From Scylla paramamosain (taxonomy: Eukaryota > Arthropoda > Malacostraca > Decapoda > Portunidae), in NCBI RefSeq assembly GCF_035594125.1, contig NC_087178.1, positions 11,482,470 to 11,546,469 of the forward strand: 64,000 nucleotides of DNA, written 5' to 3'. The position numbers and the translations under genes were made by a program. The notes beneath the pieces were generated by a model. The model was not told where the DNA came from and searched no databases. It saw only the letters and a program-made list of their open reading frames with translations. Positions 8,959 through 30,521 of this stretch are shown one piece after another (position 1 is the first letter of the stretch; every line of letters begins with the position of its first letter).

Positions 8959-11900
8959 TTTTCATGCATTTTTGCGTTTTGGTATCTAAAAATATGAAAA
9001 AACACAAAATAATACACATTTTGGTCATACCGTTCTGTTTCTATTTATAGTTATAGTTATTTATTTATGCGTTTTAGCCTTTTGATACCTAAGAAGCTCT
9101 AAAACAATCATAATACATGTTTCTTGTAATGTGTTTTCGTTGCCCCATCTAGGGTACTTTCTATGCATTTTGGCGTTTATCTTCGTAAGAATCTCAAAAA
9201 CGCTCAAAATACTTGTTTTTCGTTAAATTATTATGTTTTTCCATAAAGGGAGTTTTACATGCATTTTGGCTTTTTGGTACGAAATACGTTCAAAAACACT
9301 CAACAGAATCTTGTTTTTTTTTTTTCATATTGGGTGTTTTCATGCTCTTTTTCGTTTTGGTGGTGAACGCTCATAAACACTCAAAAGATATTTTTCTTAG
9401 GAAATCTCATTTCCTTACCCCATATATGATGCGTTGCATGCATTTTTGCCATTTTTATATCTAACAATGTGAAATACGCATAAAATTTGATAGTGTTTTT
9501 CTTTTTTCATATAGATTGCTATTCATGTGTTTTCATGTTTTGATAAAGAAGAACCTCAAAAAACGCTCAAAATACACGTTTCTCGTAAAGTCTTTTCGTT
9601 ACCTCATATAGGAGTACGTTTTTGTAAGTTTTTGTACGTAACAACCTGAAAAGATTAAAAATACTTTTATTTGCTAATGTTATTGCGTTAATCCATATAA
9701 TGTGCTTTGCATGCGTTTTATCGTTTTCGTATGTAAGTAGTAGAAAACACTCAAATGTAACTTTTTTGTGTATTTTTTCCCCGTATAGGATGCTTTTTCT
9801 TCATAAACACTCAAAAGACACGATTCTTGAAATCTAGTTTTCTTTTCTTATTGAGGATGCTTTGCATGCTTTTTTTTTTGACGTTTTGTTACCTAACAAT
9901 AAGAAATATAATAAAAATACACGTTTCTGGTGATGTTCTTGTTTTTTTTGTTTTGTTTTTTTTAATATAGATTGCTATTCATGGCTTTTAGTGTTTTATT
10001 ACCTAATAAACGTAAAAAACACTCATATGAGAAATGCGTGTTTCTTGTAACGTCTTTTCGTTTCCCCATATAGGGGAAACGAATTTTGACGTTTTTCTAC
10101 GTAATAAGCAGAAAAACACTATTTCTTATATGATAAAGGTATTCTGTTTCTCCATAAATTATGCTTTGCATGCCTTTTTAGCGTTTTGGTACTTATGAAG
10201 TTCAGAAAGACTGAAAAGACACTTTTTTCGTATCTTTGTATTCGTATTTTTTCGTATGGTTTGTATCGCCATATAGAGTAAATTCCAGGCTTCTTTGCAC
10301 TTTTTGTGCCTAAGACTCTCAAAAACATTAAAAAGACACGTTTCTTTTAATGTTGCTTCGTTTTCCTATATAAGTAAGAGTTTTGCATGGATTTTGTCGT
10401 TTTCGTACCTAATAATGTGAAAACACTTAAAATACACGCTTTTGAGAATGTTTTGTTTCTCCATATAGAGAATTCTTTATGCGTTTCAGCGTTTTTATAC
10501 CTAATAAGCTCAAACACACTTTTTAATACATATTTCTCGTAATGTCTTTTCGTTTCTCCATACAGGGTACTTTCCATGCATTTTGACATTTTTCTACCTA
10601 CCAAGATCGGAAATACTCAAAATACTTGTTTTCGGTAATGTTTTTCAGTTTCTCCATAAAAGGTGTTTTTGCATGCATTTCAGCGTTTTAGTTCGCCAAC
10701 ATCTCAAAAGCACTGAAAAGAGACGTTTTTGGTAGTTATTTTATTTTCCCACATATGGTGATTTTCATGCTTTTTAGTGTTTTGGTGCTTAGTACTCTCA
10801 TAAACACTCAAAATACACGTTCCTGGAAATCTCCCCTCCTTTCCACGTATAAGGTGCTTTGCTTGTATTTTTGCGTTTTGGTACATAACAATGTGGAATC
10901 CACTCAAATTACATTTTTTTTGGTAATGTCATTCTGTTTCTCATATAGAGTGTTATTTATGCGTTTCAGTGTTTTGGTACTTAAGAAGTTCAAAAACACC
11001 AATAATACAGGTTTCTTGTAATATTTTTTCGTTTCCTCATATAGGGCACCGTGCACGGATTTTAGCTTTTTTATACGTAACAACCTCAAATCAATCAAAA
11101 TACTTATGTTTGGTAATGTGGTTTTTGAGACGTTTGAGAGTTTTCGTAAGTAAGTAGTTTAAAAACGGTGAAAAGAAACGTTTTTGGTAATGTTGCTTTG
11201 TTGTCTTTCATAGGGTGCTTCCCTTGCTTATCGAATTTTTTTAGTACCTAACGCGCTCATAAAAAAAAACTCAAAAGACACGTTTCTAAAAGTCTTGTTT
11301 ATTTACGTACATTTTGCCGTTTTAGTACACAAGAATATGAAATATATTGAAAATGTTTTTTGGTATGTTGTTCTGTTTCTCCATATTGATTTCTGTTCTA
11401 GCGCTTTCGATTTTTTTTTTTCTTTTTTTTTTACTCATAAAATACTTTTCTCGTAATGCCTTTTCGTTTCGGCATATAAGGTACTTTCCATGCTTTTTTA
11501 TGTTATTGTACGTAACAAGCTCATAAACGATGAAAATATTTTTCTTTTTTCATAAACAGTGTTTTGCATGCATTTTAACGTTTTGTTACGTAAGTAGTTT
11601 AAAACACTCAAAAGACAAGTTTTTCATAATGTTTTATCTTCGTATATAGAATGATTTATATGTTTTTTATACCGTTATAAAAACTCAAAAGTCACGTTTG
11701 TGGAAACGCCATTTTTTTAGCACATATAGTGTCCTATTCATTCATTTTGCGTGCATGTATTTGCATACATATAGAGTGCTATTCTATCTATTTCAAGTTT
11801 TTATACTTAAGATGCAGAAAAAACATTCATCAATACACGTTTTTCGTAATGCCTTTTCGTTTCCTCATATAAGGTACTTTCCATACTTTTGACGTTTTGT

Positions 11901-12390
11901 ACGTAACAAGCTGAAAACACTCAAAATACTTGTTATTGGGAATGTTATTATCTTTTTCGATAAAGTGTGTTTTGCATGCTTGTTATTGTTTGGTACGTAA
12001 GAAGATAAAAAACACCCCAAGTTTTTCGTAATTTTGTTTTGTATTAGCATACAAGGTGAATTCCATGCTTTTTTAACGTTTTCGTATCGTGCACGCTCAA
12101 AACACTGAAAAGATACGTTTCTGGTAATGTTGTTACGCTTCCTCATATTGGAGGCCTTGCATGCATTTTCTCGTTTTGGTAACTAACAATGTAAAAACAG
12201 TCAAAATACACATTTTCATTAATGTTCTGGTTTTCCATATAAAACACTATTCATGTGTTTTAGAGTTTTAGTAACACTTATAATACACGTCTCTGGTAAT
12301 GTTTTCTCGTTTCCCCATTTAGGGTATTTTGCATGTATTTCAATGCTATAAATACTTATGTTTTGCAATATTATTCTGTTTCTACAAGAA

Positions 12391-12773
12391 GGTTGTTTTG
12401 CATGCGTTTAAGTGATTTATTATGTAAGAAGCTCAAAAACGTTCAAAAGGCTTTTTTTTTTTTGTAAAAGTTTTGTTTTCATATAGGTTGATTTTAATTT
12501 TTTTTTTTTTTTTTTTTTTACGTTATGTTGCTTAACACGCTGAAAACATTCAAAAGACATGTTTCTGGATAATTTGATTCCATTCCTCATGTAGGCTTTA
12601 TTGCATGTTTTTTTGCCGTTTTGGTACTTAACAATGTGAAATATACTTATTATTCTGTTTCTCCAAGGTTGTTTTGCATGCGTTTAAGTGATTCAGTATG
12701 TAAGAAGCTCAAAAACGCTTAGAAGACATCTAATTCGTAAAGTTTTGTTTTCCCATATAGATTTATTTTCATG

Positions 12774-12804
<31 letters not shown>

Positions 12805-12930
12805 GTTATGTTGCTTAACACGTCCAAAACATTCAAAAGACATGTTTCTGGAAAACTTGATTCCTTTCCTCAAGTAGGCTTTATTGCATTTTTTTTTTTT
12901 TTTTTTTTTTTTTTTTGCCGTTTTGGTACC
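12391..12930 (-). repeat. Three-monomer tandem duplication breaking the 5-mer order
   Basis: GGTTGTTTTGCATGCGTTTA at 12,391 recurs at 12,667 (offset 276), and the next two monomers match as well: AACGTTATGTTGCTTAACACG-like and CAAAAGACATGTTTCTGGA segments in both, then the ATTGCATTT and GCCGTTTTGGTAC part. The D'-C'-B' trio is therefore repeated before the normal order resumes with A'. The second copy has longer T tracts. Confidence 0.8.
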
Positions 12931-14377
12931 TAACAATGTGAAATACAATCAATATACACGTTTCTGGTTATGTTGCTCTGTTCCTTCATATAAAGTGCTA
13001 TTTATCCATTTTAGGATTTTGGTACCTAAGAAGCTCAAAACACTAATAAATACACCACTAATACTAATAATACACCACTCTTTTTGCTCTTTATATAGGT
13101 TATTTTGCATGCATTTTTTCTTGTTTTTGTACATAACATGCTCAAAAACACTCAAAATACTTGTTTTTGGTAATGTTATTCTGTTTCTTCGTAAAGGAAG
13201 TTTTGCATGCGTTTTAGCGTAAAAACTGAGAAAAACTAAAAAAAAAGAAACATGCTTTTGGTAATGTTGTTTTCTGATATATGGTGCTTTTCATCCTTTT
13301 TAGCGTTTTGGTGCCTAACATGCAAAAAAAAAAAAAAGCACGCAAAAGATAAGTTTCTCAGAGTGTCGTTTCGTTTCTAAATATAAGGGGCTTTTTCTAT
13401 CCATTTTGGCGTATTTGTATGTAACAATGTGAAAAACTCATTTTTTTGAGGGGGTGGGTAATACAGAGTGGTATCAACGCATTTTCTAGATTCCGTAACT
13501 GAGATGCTGAAGAACACTCATAATCATAATGGCTTTTTTCTCCATATAGATTTTTTTGCATGCATTTGGGGCAATTTTCTACGTAACAAGCTGAAAACTC
13601 TCTAAATACTTGTTTTTTTTTTGGTAATGTTATTCTGTTTCTCTATAAAGTGAGTTTTGGCATTTTGGTATGTAAGAAAATATCTCCCTATATGGAGGAA
13701 CAAAACATTACCAAAAACGTTTCTTTTGATTATTTTTCATAATGTTAGGTCCCAAAGCGCCAAAATGCATGCAAAGTACTCTATATGGGAAAAGAAACGA
13801 CATTACCAGAAAAATGTCTTGAGTGTTTTTTAGTCTGTTATGTACCAAACCAATAAAATGCATGGAAAGCGCTCTATACTGAAACTCAAAAACACATTAC
13901 AAAAGCGTGTCTTTTGAGTGTTTTTTATCTTTATGTACCTAATGGCTAAGATGCATGGAAAACACCCTTTGTGGAGAAACAATATAACATTACCAAAAAT
14001 GTCTTGTTAGCAACAAAAAATGTTAAAAAAATATGCTAAGTACTTCATATCGTGAAACAAATCTTTATCAACGGAAAAGTGTATTGTAACTGTTTTTGAC
14101 CTTCTTAGGTAAGAAAATGCAAAAACGCGTGAATACCACTCTATATGCAGAAACTTAATAATATTACTAAAAACGTGTTTTGATTATTTTTCACAATGTT
14201 AGATACCGAAAGTAAAAATGTATGTAAAGAAATTCATATGGAAAAACAAATCGACATAATCAGATAAGTGTCTTTTCAGTGTTTTTGAAAGTCTTAGGCA
14301 CAAAAACGATAAAATACATATAAAGCATTGGAACACAAAACAACGTTACGAAAAATTAGTCTTTTGAGTGTTTTGTG

Positions 14378-15040
14378 TTTTAGAACTTATTACGTACCAA
14401 AATGTTAAAAGGCATGCAAAACACCGTTCGTGGAGAAACAAAATAATATCACCAAAAGCGTGTTTTTTTTATTTTTTTTTTTATGTTTTGTGCTTGTTAC
14501 GTACAAAAATGCCAAAATTCATGTAACGTACGTTATTTCGGAAATGAAAAGATCTTACAAGAAACGTGCATTATAAGTGTTTCTGGGCTTAAGAACCAAA
14601 AAACTAAAACGCATGAATAGCACTTTATATAGAGAAACATAATAACATTACCAAAAACCTCTGTTTTGAGTGCTTTTTACATTGTTGGGTAACAAAACGC
14701 TAAAATATATTCTGTGTGGGGAAAGGAAAAGACATTACAAGAAACGTGTATTATGTGTTTTTTCAGATTTTTAGATACTAAAACTTTAAAACGCGTGAAT
14801 AGCACTCTATATAGAGAAACAGAACAACATTACTAAAAGCGTTCATTTTCAGTGCTTTTTTCACTATGTTACTTATCGAAACAAGCAGGATGCAAAGCAT
14901 CCTGAAACGTGTAGAATGAGTGTTTTTGACCTTCTAAGGTGTCAAAACGCAATAATGCGTAAAGAGCACTATATAATAAAATAAATAAATAAATAAACAA
15001 ACAAACAATAAACTTTTTTTCATATAGGTTGCAAAACGCT
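14378..15040 (+). repeat. Segmental copy of 5,447-6,050
   Basis: Shares private variants in the same order with 5,447-6,050: GTGTTTTAGAACTTATTACG, a truncated monomer with TCAGAAATG/TCGGAAATG, CCAAAAACCTCTGTTTTG, TTTTTAGATACTAAA, and a truncated monomer ending in AAACAATAAAC followed by TTTTTTTTCATATAGGTT. A 96-bp satellite alone would not give this order of unusual variants. Confidence 0.85.
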
Positions 15041-15707
15041 GTTTTTTTTTCTTTTCTTTTTAACTATATAAGGAAACGGAGTTTACTTATATAGAAAAAA
15101 AAAGTTACCAAAAACATTTATTTTGAGTGCATGGAGAAACGAAAGGAGATTATGTGAAAACGTGTATAATGACTGTTTTTGAGTTTCTTAGGTACCCTAT
15201 ATGGAGAAATAGATCATTATCCCCCCAAAAAAAGTGTATTTTGAGTTTTTCTTTTTTTCTTTTTCTTTCTTTTTTTTATATTGTTAGGTACCAAAATACC
15301 AAAATGCATGCAAAGCATCCTATGCGGGGAAAAGAGACAACATTTCTAGAAACGTGTTTTTTTTTTTTTAGTGTTTATGAGTGTTTTAGGATCCAAAACG
15401 CAAAAAGGCATAGAAATCTCCCCACATCGGAATACAAAACAGCATTAAGATAAACGTGTCTTTTGAGTGTTTTGAGCTTACATACCAACATGCTAAAACG
15501 CATGCAAAAAAAAACACCCTTTATAGAGAAAGAATAACATTAATAAAAACAAGTATTTGAGCTCTTGAGGTACATTGGAATAGATAGCAGTACTAAGTGT
15601 TTTTGAGTGTTTTTGAGCTTCTTACGTACCAACACACTAAACTGCATGCAAAAAAATAAATAAATAAATGAATAAATAAAATAATGGTAGAAATAAAAAA
15701 AAAAAGT

Positions 15708-23713
<8,006 letters not shown>

Positions 23714-24790
23714 TATATGGGAATCTATGATTTTTAGCGTTTTGCATGTAACAATGTGAAATACACACAAGATACACGTTTGTGTAATGTTCTCTTTCTT
23801 TATATACAGTACTATTCATGAGGTTTCGCGTTTTGGTATCTAAGGAGCTCAAGAACACTCATAAAAAACGTTTCTTGCAATGTCTTTTGTTTCAGCATTT
23901 AGGTTGCTTTTGCATGCGTTTTAGGGTTTGGGAAGTAAGAAGTTTAAAAAAAAAATTAATTAATTAAAAGATGATTTCCATGTATTTTAGGTTCCGATGC
24001 GTAACACGCTTAAAAAAAACTATAAAAATCAACTTTTCTGGTAATGTCTTTTCATTTCCGAACAAATAGCGTTTTGTTTGCATTTTGGTATCTTAATACC
24101 TAATAATGTGAAAATTGCTAAAAATATATGTGTTTGGTAAAGTTGTTCTTTTCTCGATGTAGAGTACTATTCATGCGTTTTAGAATTTTGATACCTAAGA
24201 AGCTCAAAAAAAATTTAATAAAACAAGTTTCTAGTAATATATTTGTCTTTGCATGCATTTCGACATTTTTCTACGTAACAAGCTCAAAAAGAGTCAAAAA
24301 TACTTGTTTTTGGTAATATTATTATTATTATTCATAATAAAGTGTTTTGCATGTGTTTTAGTGTTTTGGTAGGTATCTCAAAAACTCAAAAGACATGTTT
24401 TGGGTATTTTTCTTTTCTATAGAGGGTGTTTTCTATGTTTTTTTTTTATCGTTTTAGTTCCTAGCATGCACAAAAATAATCAAAATATAAGTTTATGGTA
24501 ATGTTTTCCGAATATCAGGGGTTTAGCAAGCATTTTGACGTTTTAGTACTTAGCAAATGTAAAAAAAAAAACCCACTCCAATAACATGTTTTTTTGTTGA
24601 TATTCTCTTTCTCCATAAAGAGTGATATTACTATTTTCGCTTTTAGGTACCTAAGAGGCTAAAAATTACTCATAATTCACGTTCCTCTTAATGTCCTTTC
24701 GTTTCCTCATATTTTGTATGCATTTCCGCGTTTCTCTACGTTACCAGCTGAAAAACACGTTTTGGTACATAAGAATATGAAATACACTCA

Positions 24791-25052
24791 AATACCCTTT
24801 TTTTTTTTTCAATGGTAATTTTTTTCTCCTCTTCCATATATTAATGCGTTTTCACCTTTTGGCACCTAAAAAGCTCAAAAACACACATATAGGGTACTTT
24901 GCCTGTATTTTAATAATTTTCCACGTAACCCATTCAAAATCACTCAAAATACTTGTCTTTAGTATTTTTTTTTTTTTCTATAAAAGATGTTTTCATATGT
25001 TTTAGTGTTTTGTAGGTAAGAAATTCAAAAACACTCAAGAGACACGTTTTTC
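24791..25052 (-). repeat. Recent ~250-bp direct duplication, copy 1
   Basis: Near-identical to 26,872-27,119, about 2.1 kb away in the same orientation. Shared private segments: TTAATGCGTTTTCACCTTTT, TAACCCATTCAAAATCACTC and CTTGTCTTTAGT. Differences are mainly homopolymer lengths and a few substitutions, so the event is young relative to monomer divergence. Confidence 0.88.
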
Positions 25053-26871
25053 ATAATGTTTTTTTGTGTTCCCATATAGATGATTTCTATGTTTTTTTTA
25101 GCGTTTGGTGCCTAAAACGCTCATAACACTCAAAATGCAAAATTCAGCAAATCTATTATTTTCCCATATTGGGTGCTTTACATGCCATTTGGCGTTTTTG
25201 TACCTAACAATGTGAAATATATTCAAAATAGACGCTTTTTTTGGTAATGTTGTTCACCTTCTCCTTCTTCACGCTTTTTTTCCTGTTTTGGTACCCAAGA
25301 ATCTAAAAAAATGATCGAAATACTCGTTTCTCGTAATATCTTTTCGTTTCCCCATATAAGATGATCTTAACCTTTTTTTATGTTTTTTTTTTCTATGTAA
25401 TAAGCTTAAAAACTCTCAAAACACTTTTTTTTTTGGTAGTTTTGTTTTCTCTCTCTCTCTCTCTCTCTACTAAGGTTGTTTTTGATGGGTTTTTTTTAGT
25501 TTTGCTACGTAAGAAGCTGAAAATCACTCAAAAGACGTTTTGGATAATTTTGGATAATAATAACTAACAATGTGAAAAATATTATAAATGTATTTGAATA
25601 ATAATACCTATCAATGTGAAAAACACTATAAATACACGATTTGGTTAAGTTGTTTTCTTTCTCCATATAAAGTTGTGCTCATTTTGGTACTTCAAAAAAC
25701 TCAAAAACACTCATAATATATATCTCTCGTAATGTCTTTTCTTTTCCCTATTTACTTTCCATGAATTTTGGCGTTTTTTTTCTACGTAACAAGCTGTTTT
25801 ACGTATTATTAATCTGTTTCTTCATAAAATGTGTTTTTACAATGGTTTTAGCGTTTTGGTACGAAAGTAACTCAAAACAATGAAATGATACTTTTTTGTA
25901 ATGCTGCAATGTTTTCGAATACAGGCTGTTTTCCATGCTTTTTTTCAGCGTTTTGATGCGTAGCACGCTTATAAACACTCAAAAGACACATTTCTAGAAA
26001 TTCCGTTTCCTTTTCCATATAGTTTGTGAGCATTTTGGCGTTTTGGCACCTAAGATTGTGAAATACACTCAAAATGCAGGTTTTTCTTAGTGTTGTTGTT
26101 TCTCGATATAGAGTGCTATTCATTCATTTTAGCATTTGGTGCCTAAGAAGCTGTAAATCTCTCGTAATATACGTTCCTCGTATTTTATTCTAGTTTCTCT
26201 AATAGTGTATTTTCCATACCTTTTTTGCATTTTTGTACTTAACAAGCAGAAAAACACTAATTATTATTCTGATTCTACATAGTTTTTTTTTTTTTTTTAT
26301 ACGTTTCAGCGTTTTCGTAGGCATGTAGCTGAAAAAAACACTGATGACTGACGTTTTCGATGTTTTCTTTTTTTTTTCCTTATATGGTGGTTTTTCCGTG
26401 CTTTTTATCGGTTTGGTTTCTTGCACGCTCATAGACATTCAAAAGCAACGTTTCTAAAAAATATCGTTTTCTTTCCCCCTAATAAGGTGCTTTAGATGCA
26501 TTTCTATTTATTTATTAATTTATTTTATTTATTTATTTATTTATTTGGTACGTAATGAAATATGCACAAAATACTCGTTTTTGCTAATATTGCTCTGTTT
26601 CTCCAAATAGAGTGCTATCCATACTTTTTAGCGTTTTGGTATCTAAGAAGCTCAAAAACACACATAACACACGTTTCTCGTAATGTGTTTTCGTTTTTTC
26701 GTATAGGGTGCTTTGCATGTATTTTAGCTTTTTTCTATTCAACAAGCTCAAAACATACACACAAAAAAAAAATACTTGTTGTTTGGCAATGTTATTCTCT
26801 TTTTCCATAAAGGATGTTTTCCATGAGTTTAACGTTTTAGTAGGTAAATAGTGAAAATGAACTCAAATACC

Positions 26872-27119
26872 CTTTTTTTCAATGGTAATTTTGTTCTCCT
26901 CTTCCATATATTAATGCGTTTTCACCTTTTGGCACCTAAAAAGCTCAAAAACACACATATAGGGTACTTTGCCTGCATTTTAATGTTTTTCTACGTAACC
27001 CATTCAAAATCACTCAAAATACTTGTCTTTAGTTTTTTTTTTCTATAAAAAGATGTTTTCCATATGTTTTAGTGTTTTGGTAGGTAAGAAGTTCAAAAAC
27101 ACTCAAGAGACACGTTTTT
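26872..27119 (-). repeat. Recent ~250-bp direct duplication, copy 2
   Basis: Partner of 24,791-25,052; see that entry for the shared variants. The sequence outside both edges diverges to ordinary satellite, though both right flanks later contain AATATATTCAAAATAGACG, so the original event may have been longer. Confidence 0.88.
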
Positions 27120-30100
27120 CAAAACACTGAAAACACATGTTTCTGGTATTGTCGATTCGCTTCTTAATTTTTGATGCATTTTGGTACCTAACAATATGAA
27201 TATATTCAAAATAGACGTTTTTGGTAATATCTGCTCCTCCATATAGAGTGCTATTGACGCATTTTAGAGTTTTGGTACTTAAGCTCAAAAACACTAACAA
27301 TACTCGTTTTTTTCCTGATGTACTTTCGTCTTCCCATATAGGGTGCTTTGCAAGCATTTTGCCGTTCTAGTACTTAACAATGTAAAGAATACACTAAAAA
27401 AAAAAAAGACGTTCATGACAATGTTGTTCTGTTTTTTTCCATCAAAAAAATACTATTTATCCGTTTTACCGTTTTGGTACCTAAAAAGTTCAGAAATACT
27501 TGTACTAGATAATATTTGTAACACTTGTTCGTAAGAAGCTCAAAATCACTCAAAAGACACGCTGTTTGTAATGCGTTTTTTGTATTCCATGCATTATTTT
27601 CCTTGCATTTAATCGTTTTGGTGCCTAAGAAGCTCAAGAAACACTCAAAAGACATGTTTCTTTTAATATCGTTTTGTTTCCCATATAGGGTACTTCGCAT
27701 GAATTTTGGCATTTTTGTACTAAAGAAACTCAAAGACACTGAATATCCACTTTTTTGGTTTTGTCACTTTGTTTCGTCATTTTAGTAGTTTTAGCGTCAT
27801 GTAGTCGTTTTAGCGTTATGGTACGTAAGAAGCTGAAAAATAACACTCAAAAGACAAATTTTTGGTAATATTGTTTTGTATTCCAAAATAGAGTGCTTTC
27901 CATGCATTTTAGAGTTCTTCTGCATAAAACGCTGAAAAAAAAACACTGAAAAAGTACTGTTGAGGTAATGTCCATTCGTTTTTATATAAAAGAAAGCTTT
28001 GTGTACATTTCTGCGATTTGATACCCAACAATGTGAAAAACACTCTTTTTGTATAGCTGCTTCGTTTCTTCATGTACAGTGCTCTTCACGCGTTTTATAG
28101 AGTTTAGTTGCTTAAGGTCAATAACACTCATAATACACGCGTCTGGAAATTACGTTTTTTTTTTTTTTCACCATATTGGGTATTATGTCTGTATTTTGTC
28201 GCTTTTGCACTTAATAAGCTCAAGAATACTCAGAATAAACATTTTTGGTAATGTTTTTTTCTTATTTTTTTTTCATAAAGCCATTTTTTACGTGCGTTTT
28301 AGCATTTTGATACGTAAGAAGCTCCTCACCAATGAAAAGAAACTTTTTTGGAAATATTTTTTTGTATTCCACTATATGGTGTTTTCTATGGATTTTAGTG
28401 TTTTGTTGCCTAAAACGCTAAAAAAAAAAAAAAAAAAAGACGTCTCTGGTAATGCCGTTTCGCTTCCACATATACAGTGACCTGCATTGATTTTGGCGTT
28501 TTTTGTACTTAACAATGTAAAAAAAAAAAAAAAAGAACTCAAAATGCACTCTTTTTGGTAATGGTGTTCTGTTTCTCCATACAGAATACTATTCACTCGT
28601 TTTTTACTCTTGGTACCTAAGAATCTCAAAAACAGTCATTATACACATTTCTGATAATATCGTTTATTTCATCATATAGGGTAATTTCCATGCATTTTGA
28701 TGTTTTTCTTCCTAATAAGCTCAAAAATACTGAAAACATACATTTTTGCTTATGTTATTTTATTTCCTGTTTCCTTATAAACATGCATGCGTTTTAGTGT
28801 TTTGATACGTAAGAAGCTCAAAAACACACAAAAGACAGTTTTTGGTTATGTTCTTTTGTATTTTAATGTAGGTTGTTTTACATACTTTTAAGCACTTTCG
28901 TGCCTAACACACTGAAAGACAATCAAAAGACACGTTTTTGGTAATGTCATTTCGTTTCCCTTATACAGTGCTTTCCAGTGACTTTTGACCTTTTGGTATC
29001 TAACAATCTGAAAAAAAAAAATCAAAATAAATGTTTTTGATGATGTTGTTCTGTTTCTCCATATAAAGTGCTATTCACGCGTTTTATAGTTTTGGTACCT
29101 AAAAAGATCAAAAGCACTCATAATATACGTTTCTCGTAATGTCTTTTTTGTTTCCCCTTATAGGGTACTTTGCATGCATTTGGTGTTTTGGTACCTAAAT
29201 TAAATTAATTAAATTAATATTAAATGGAGATCACTTAATCATGCGTTTTAGCGTTTTGTTACCAAAGAAGCTAAAAAACACTTAAAATGCACGTTTCTTA
29301 TAATATCGATTTATTTCCTATATAGGGTTGTTTGCATACATTTTAGCGTTTATATACATAACAAGCTCAAAAACACTGAAAACACACGTTTCTGGTAATG
29401 CCGCTTTGTTTCATTTTATGGAATGCTTCGCATGGTTTATAACGTTTTGGTAATTAACAATATAAAAAGAAAAAAAGAAAATAAATAAATAAAACACCTT
29501 TTTTGTAATGTTGTTCTTCTTTTCAATATAGAGTGATATTCAAGCGTTTTAGTGTTTGGTACCTAAGAAGCTCAGAAACAGTCATTATGCACGTACTCTC
29601 ATAATGTCTTTTCGTTTCCCCATATAGAGTAGTTTGCATACATTTTGGTGTTTTAGTGCGTAACGAACTCAAACTCACCTACAACACACGTTTTTAAGAA
29701 CATTTTTTTCTGTTTCTTCAAATCATTCACTTGTTTTGTATGCATTTTGGCGTTTTGTTACTTCATAAAGTAAAAAAAAAAAACGATTTTGGTAATATTC
29801 TGTTTCTCCGTATATTTTTTTTTTTTCCAGGCGTTTTAGTGTTTTAGTACCAAGAAGCTCAGAAACACTCCTTATACACGTTTCTCGTAATATCATTTCG
29901 TTTCTTAATATAATATAGGGTACTTTTCATGTATTTTGGCGTCTTTCTATTAAAAAAATTAAAAAACACTCAATCCATGATTTCGGTAATGTTATTCCGT
30001 TTGCTCATAAAGGATGTTTTGCATGCGTTTGAGCGTTTTGGTGGGGAAGAAGCTTAAAAACATACAAGATACGTTTTTGTTAATCTCGATTTGCATTCCC

Positions 30101-30486
30101 ATTTCGGGTGGTTTCCATGTTTTGGAACGTTTTCGTGCCTAATATTCTCAAAAATACTCAACACACACGTTTCTGGTTTTTATTTCCCCATATAGAGTGC
30201 TTTCCTTGCATTTTGGCGTTTTGATTACAGACAATGTGAAATACTCTCAAAATACGAGTTTTACGTAGTGATCTGTTTCTCCATATCAAATACTATTCAC
30301 GAGTTTAAGCATTTTAGTACCTAAAAATCTAAAAAGAAACACTTATAATACACGTTTCTGATAATATCATTTTGTTTCATCATATATGGTACTTTCCATG
30401 CATTTTGACGTTTCTTTTCCTAAAAAGATAAAAATTGTAAAAAATATACATTTTTGGAAATGTTATTCTGTTTCTCCATTAGAATG

Positions 30487-30521
<35 letters not shown>

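Larger units (their letters stand above)
7410..13674 (-). repeat. Satellite block, - orientation, 5-monomer HOR
   Basis: Monomers read as reverse complements: CGTTTTGGTACCTAA, GTTTCTCCATATAG, ACACGTTTTTGGTAATGTT. On the + strand the order is D'-C'-B'-A'-E', the mirror of the + blocks. T tracts are long at 12,498-12,519, 12,774-12,802 (29 T) and 12,889-12,916 (28 T). A perfect 15-bp-stem palindrome lies at 8,928-8,958 and a three-monomer duplication at about 12,391-12,930. No gene seen. Confidence 0.9.

Noticed and set aside
13467..13481. 15-base match (AGTGGTATCAACGCA) to the SMART cDNA template-switch primer as I remember it
   Set aside because: It lies at the GAGTGCTATTCATGCG position of an A' monomer, a related variant GAGTGCTATTGACGCATTTT exists at 27,246, and the flanks are normal satellite. 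This is drift, not adapter carry-over.
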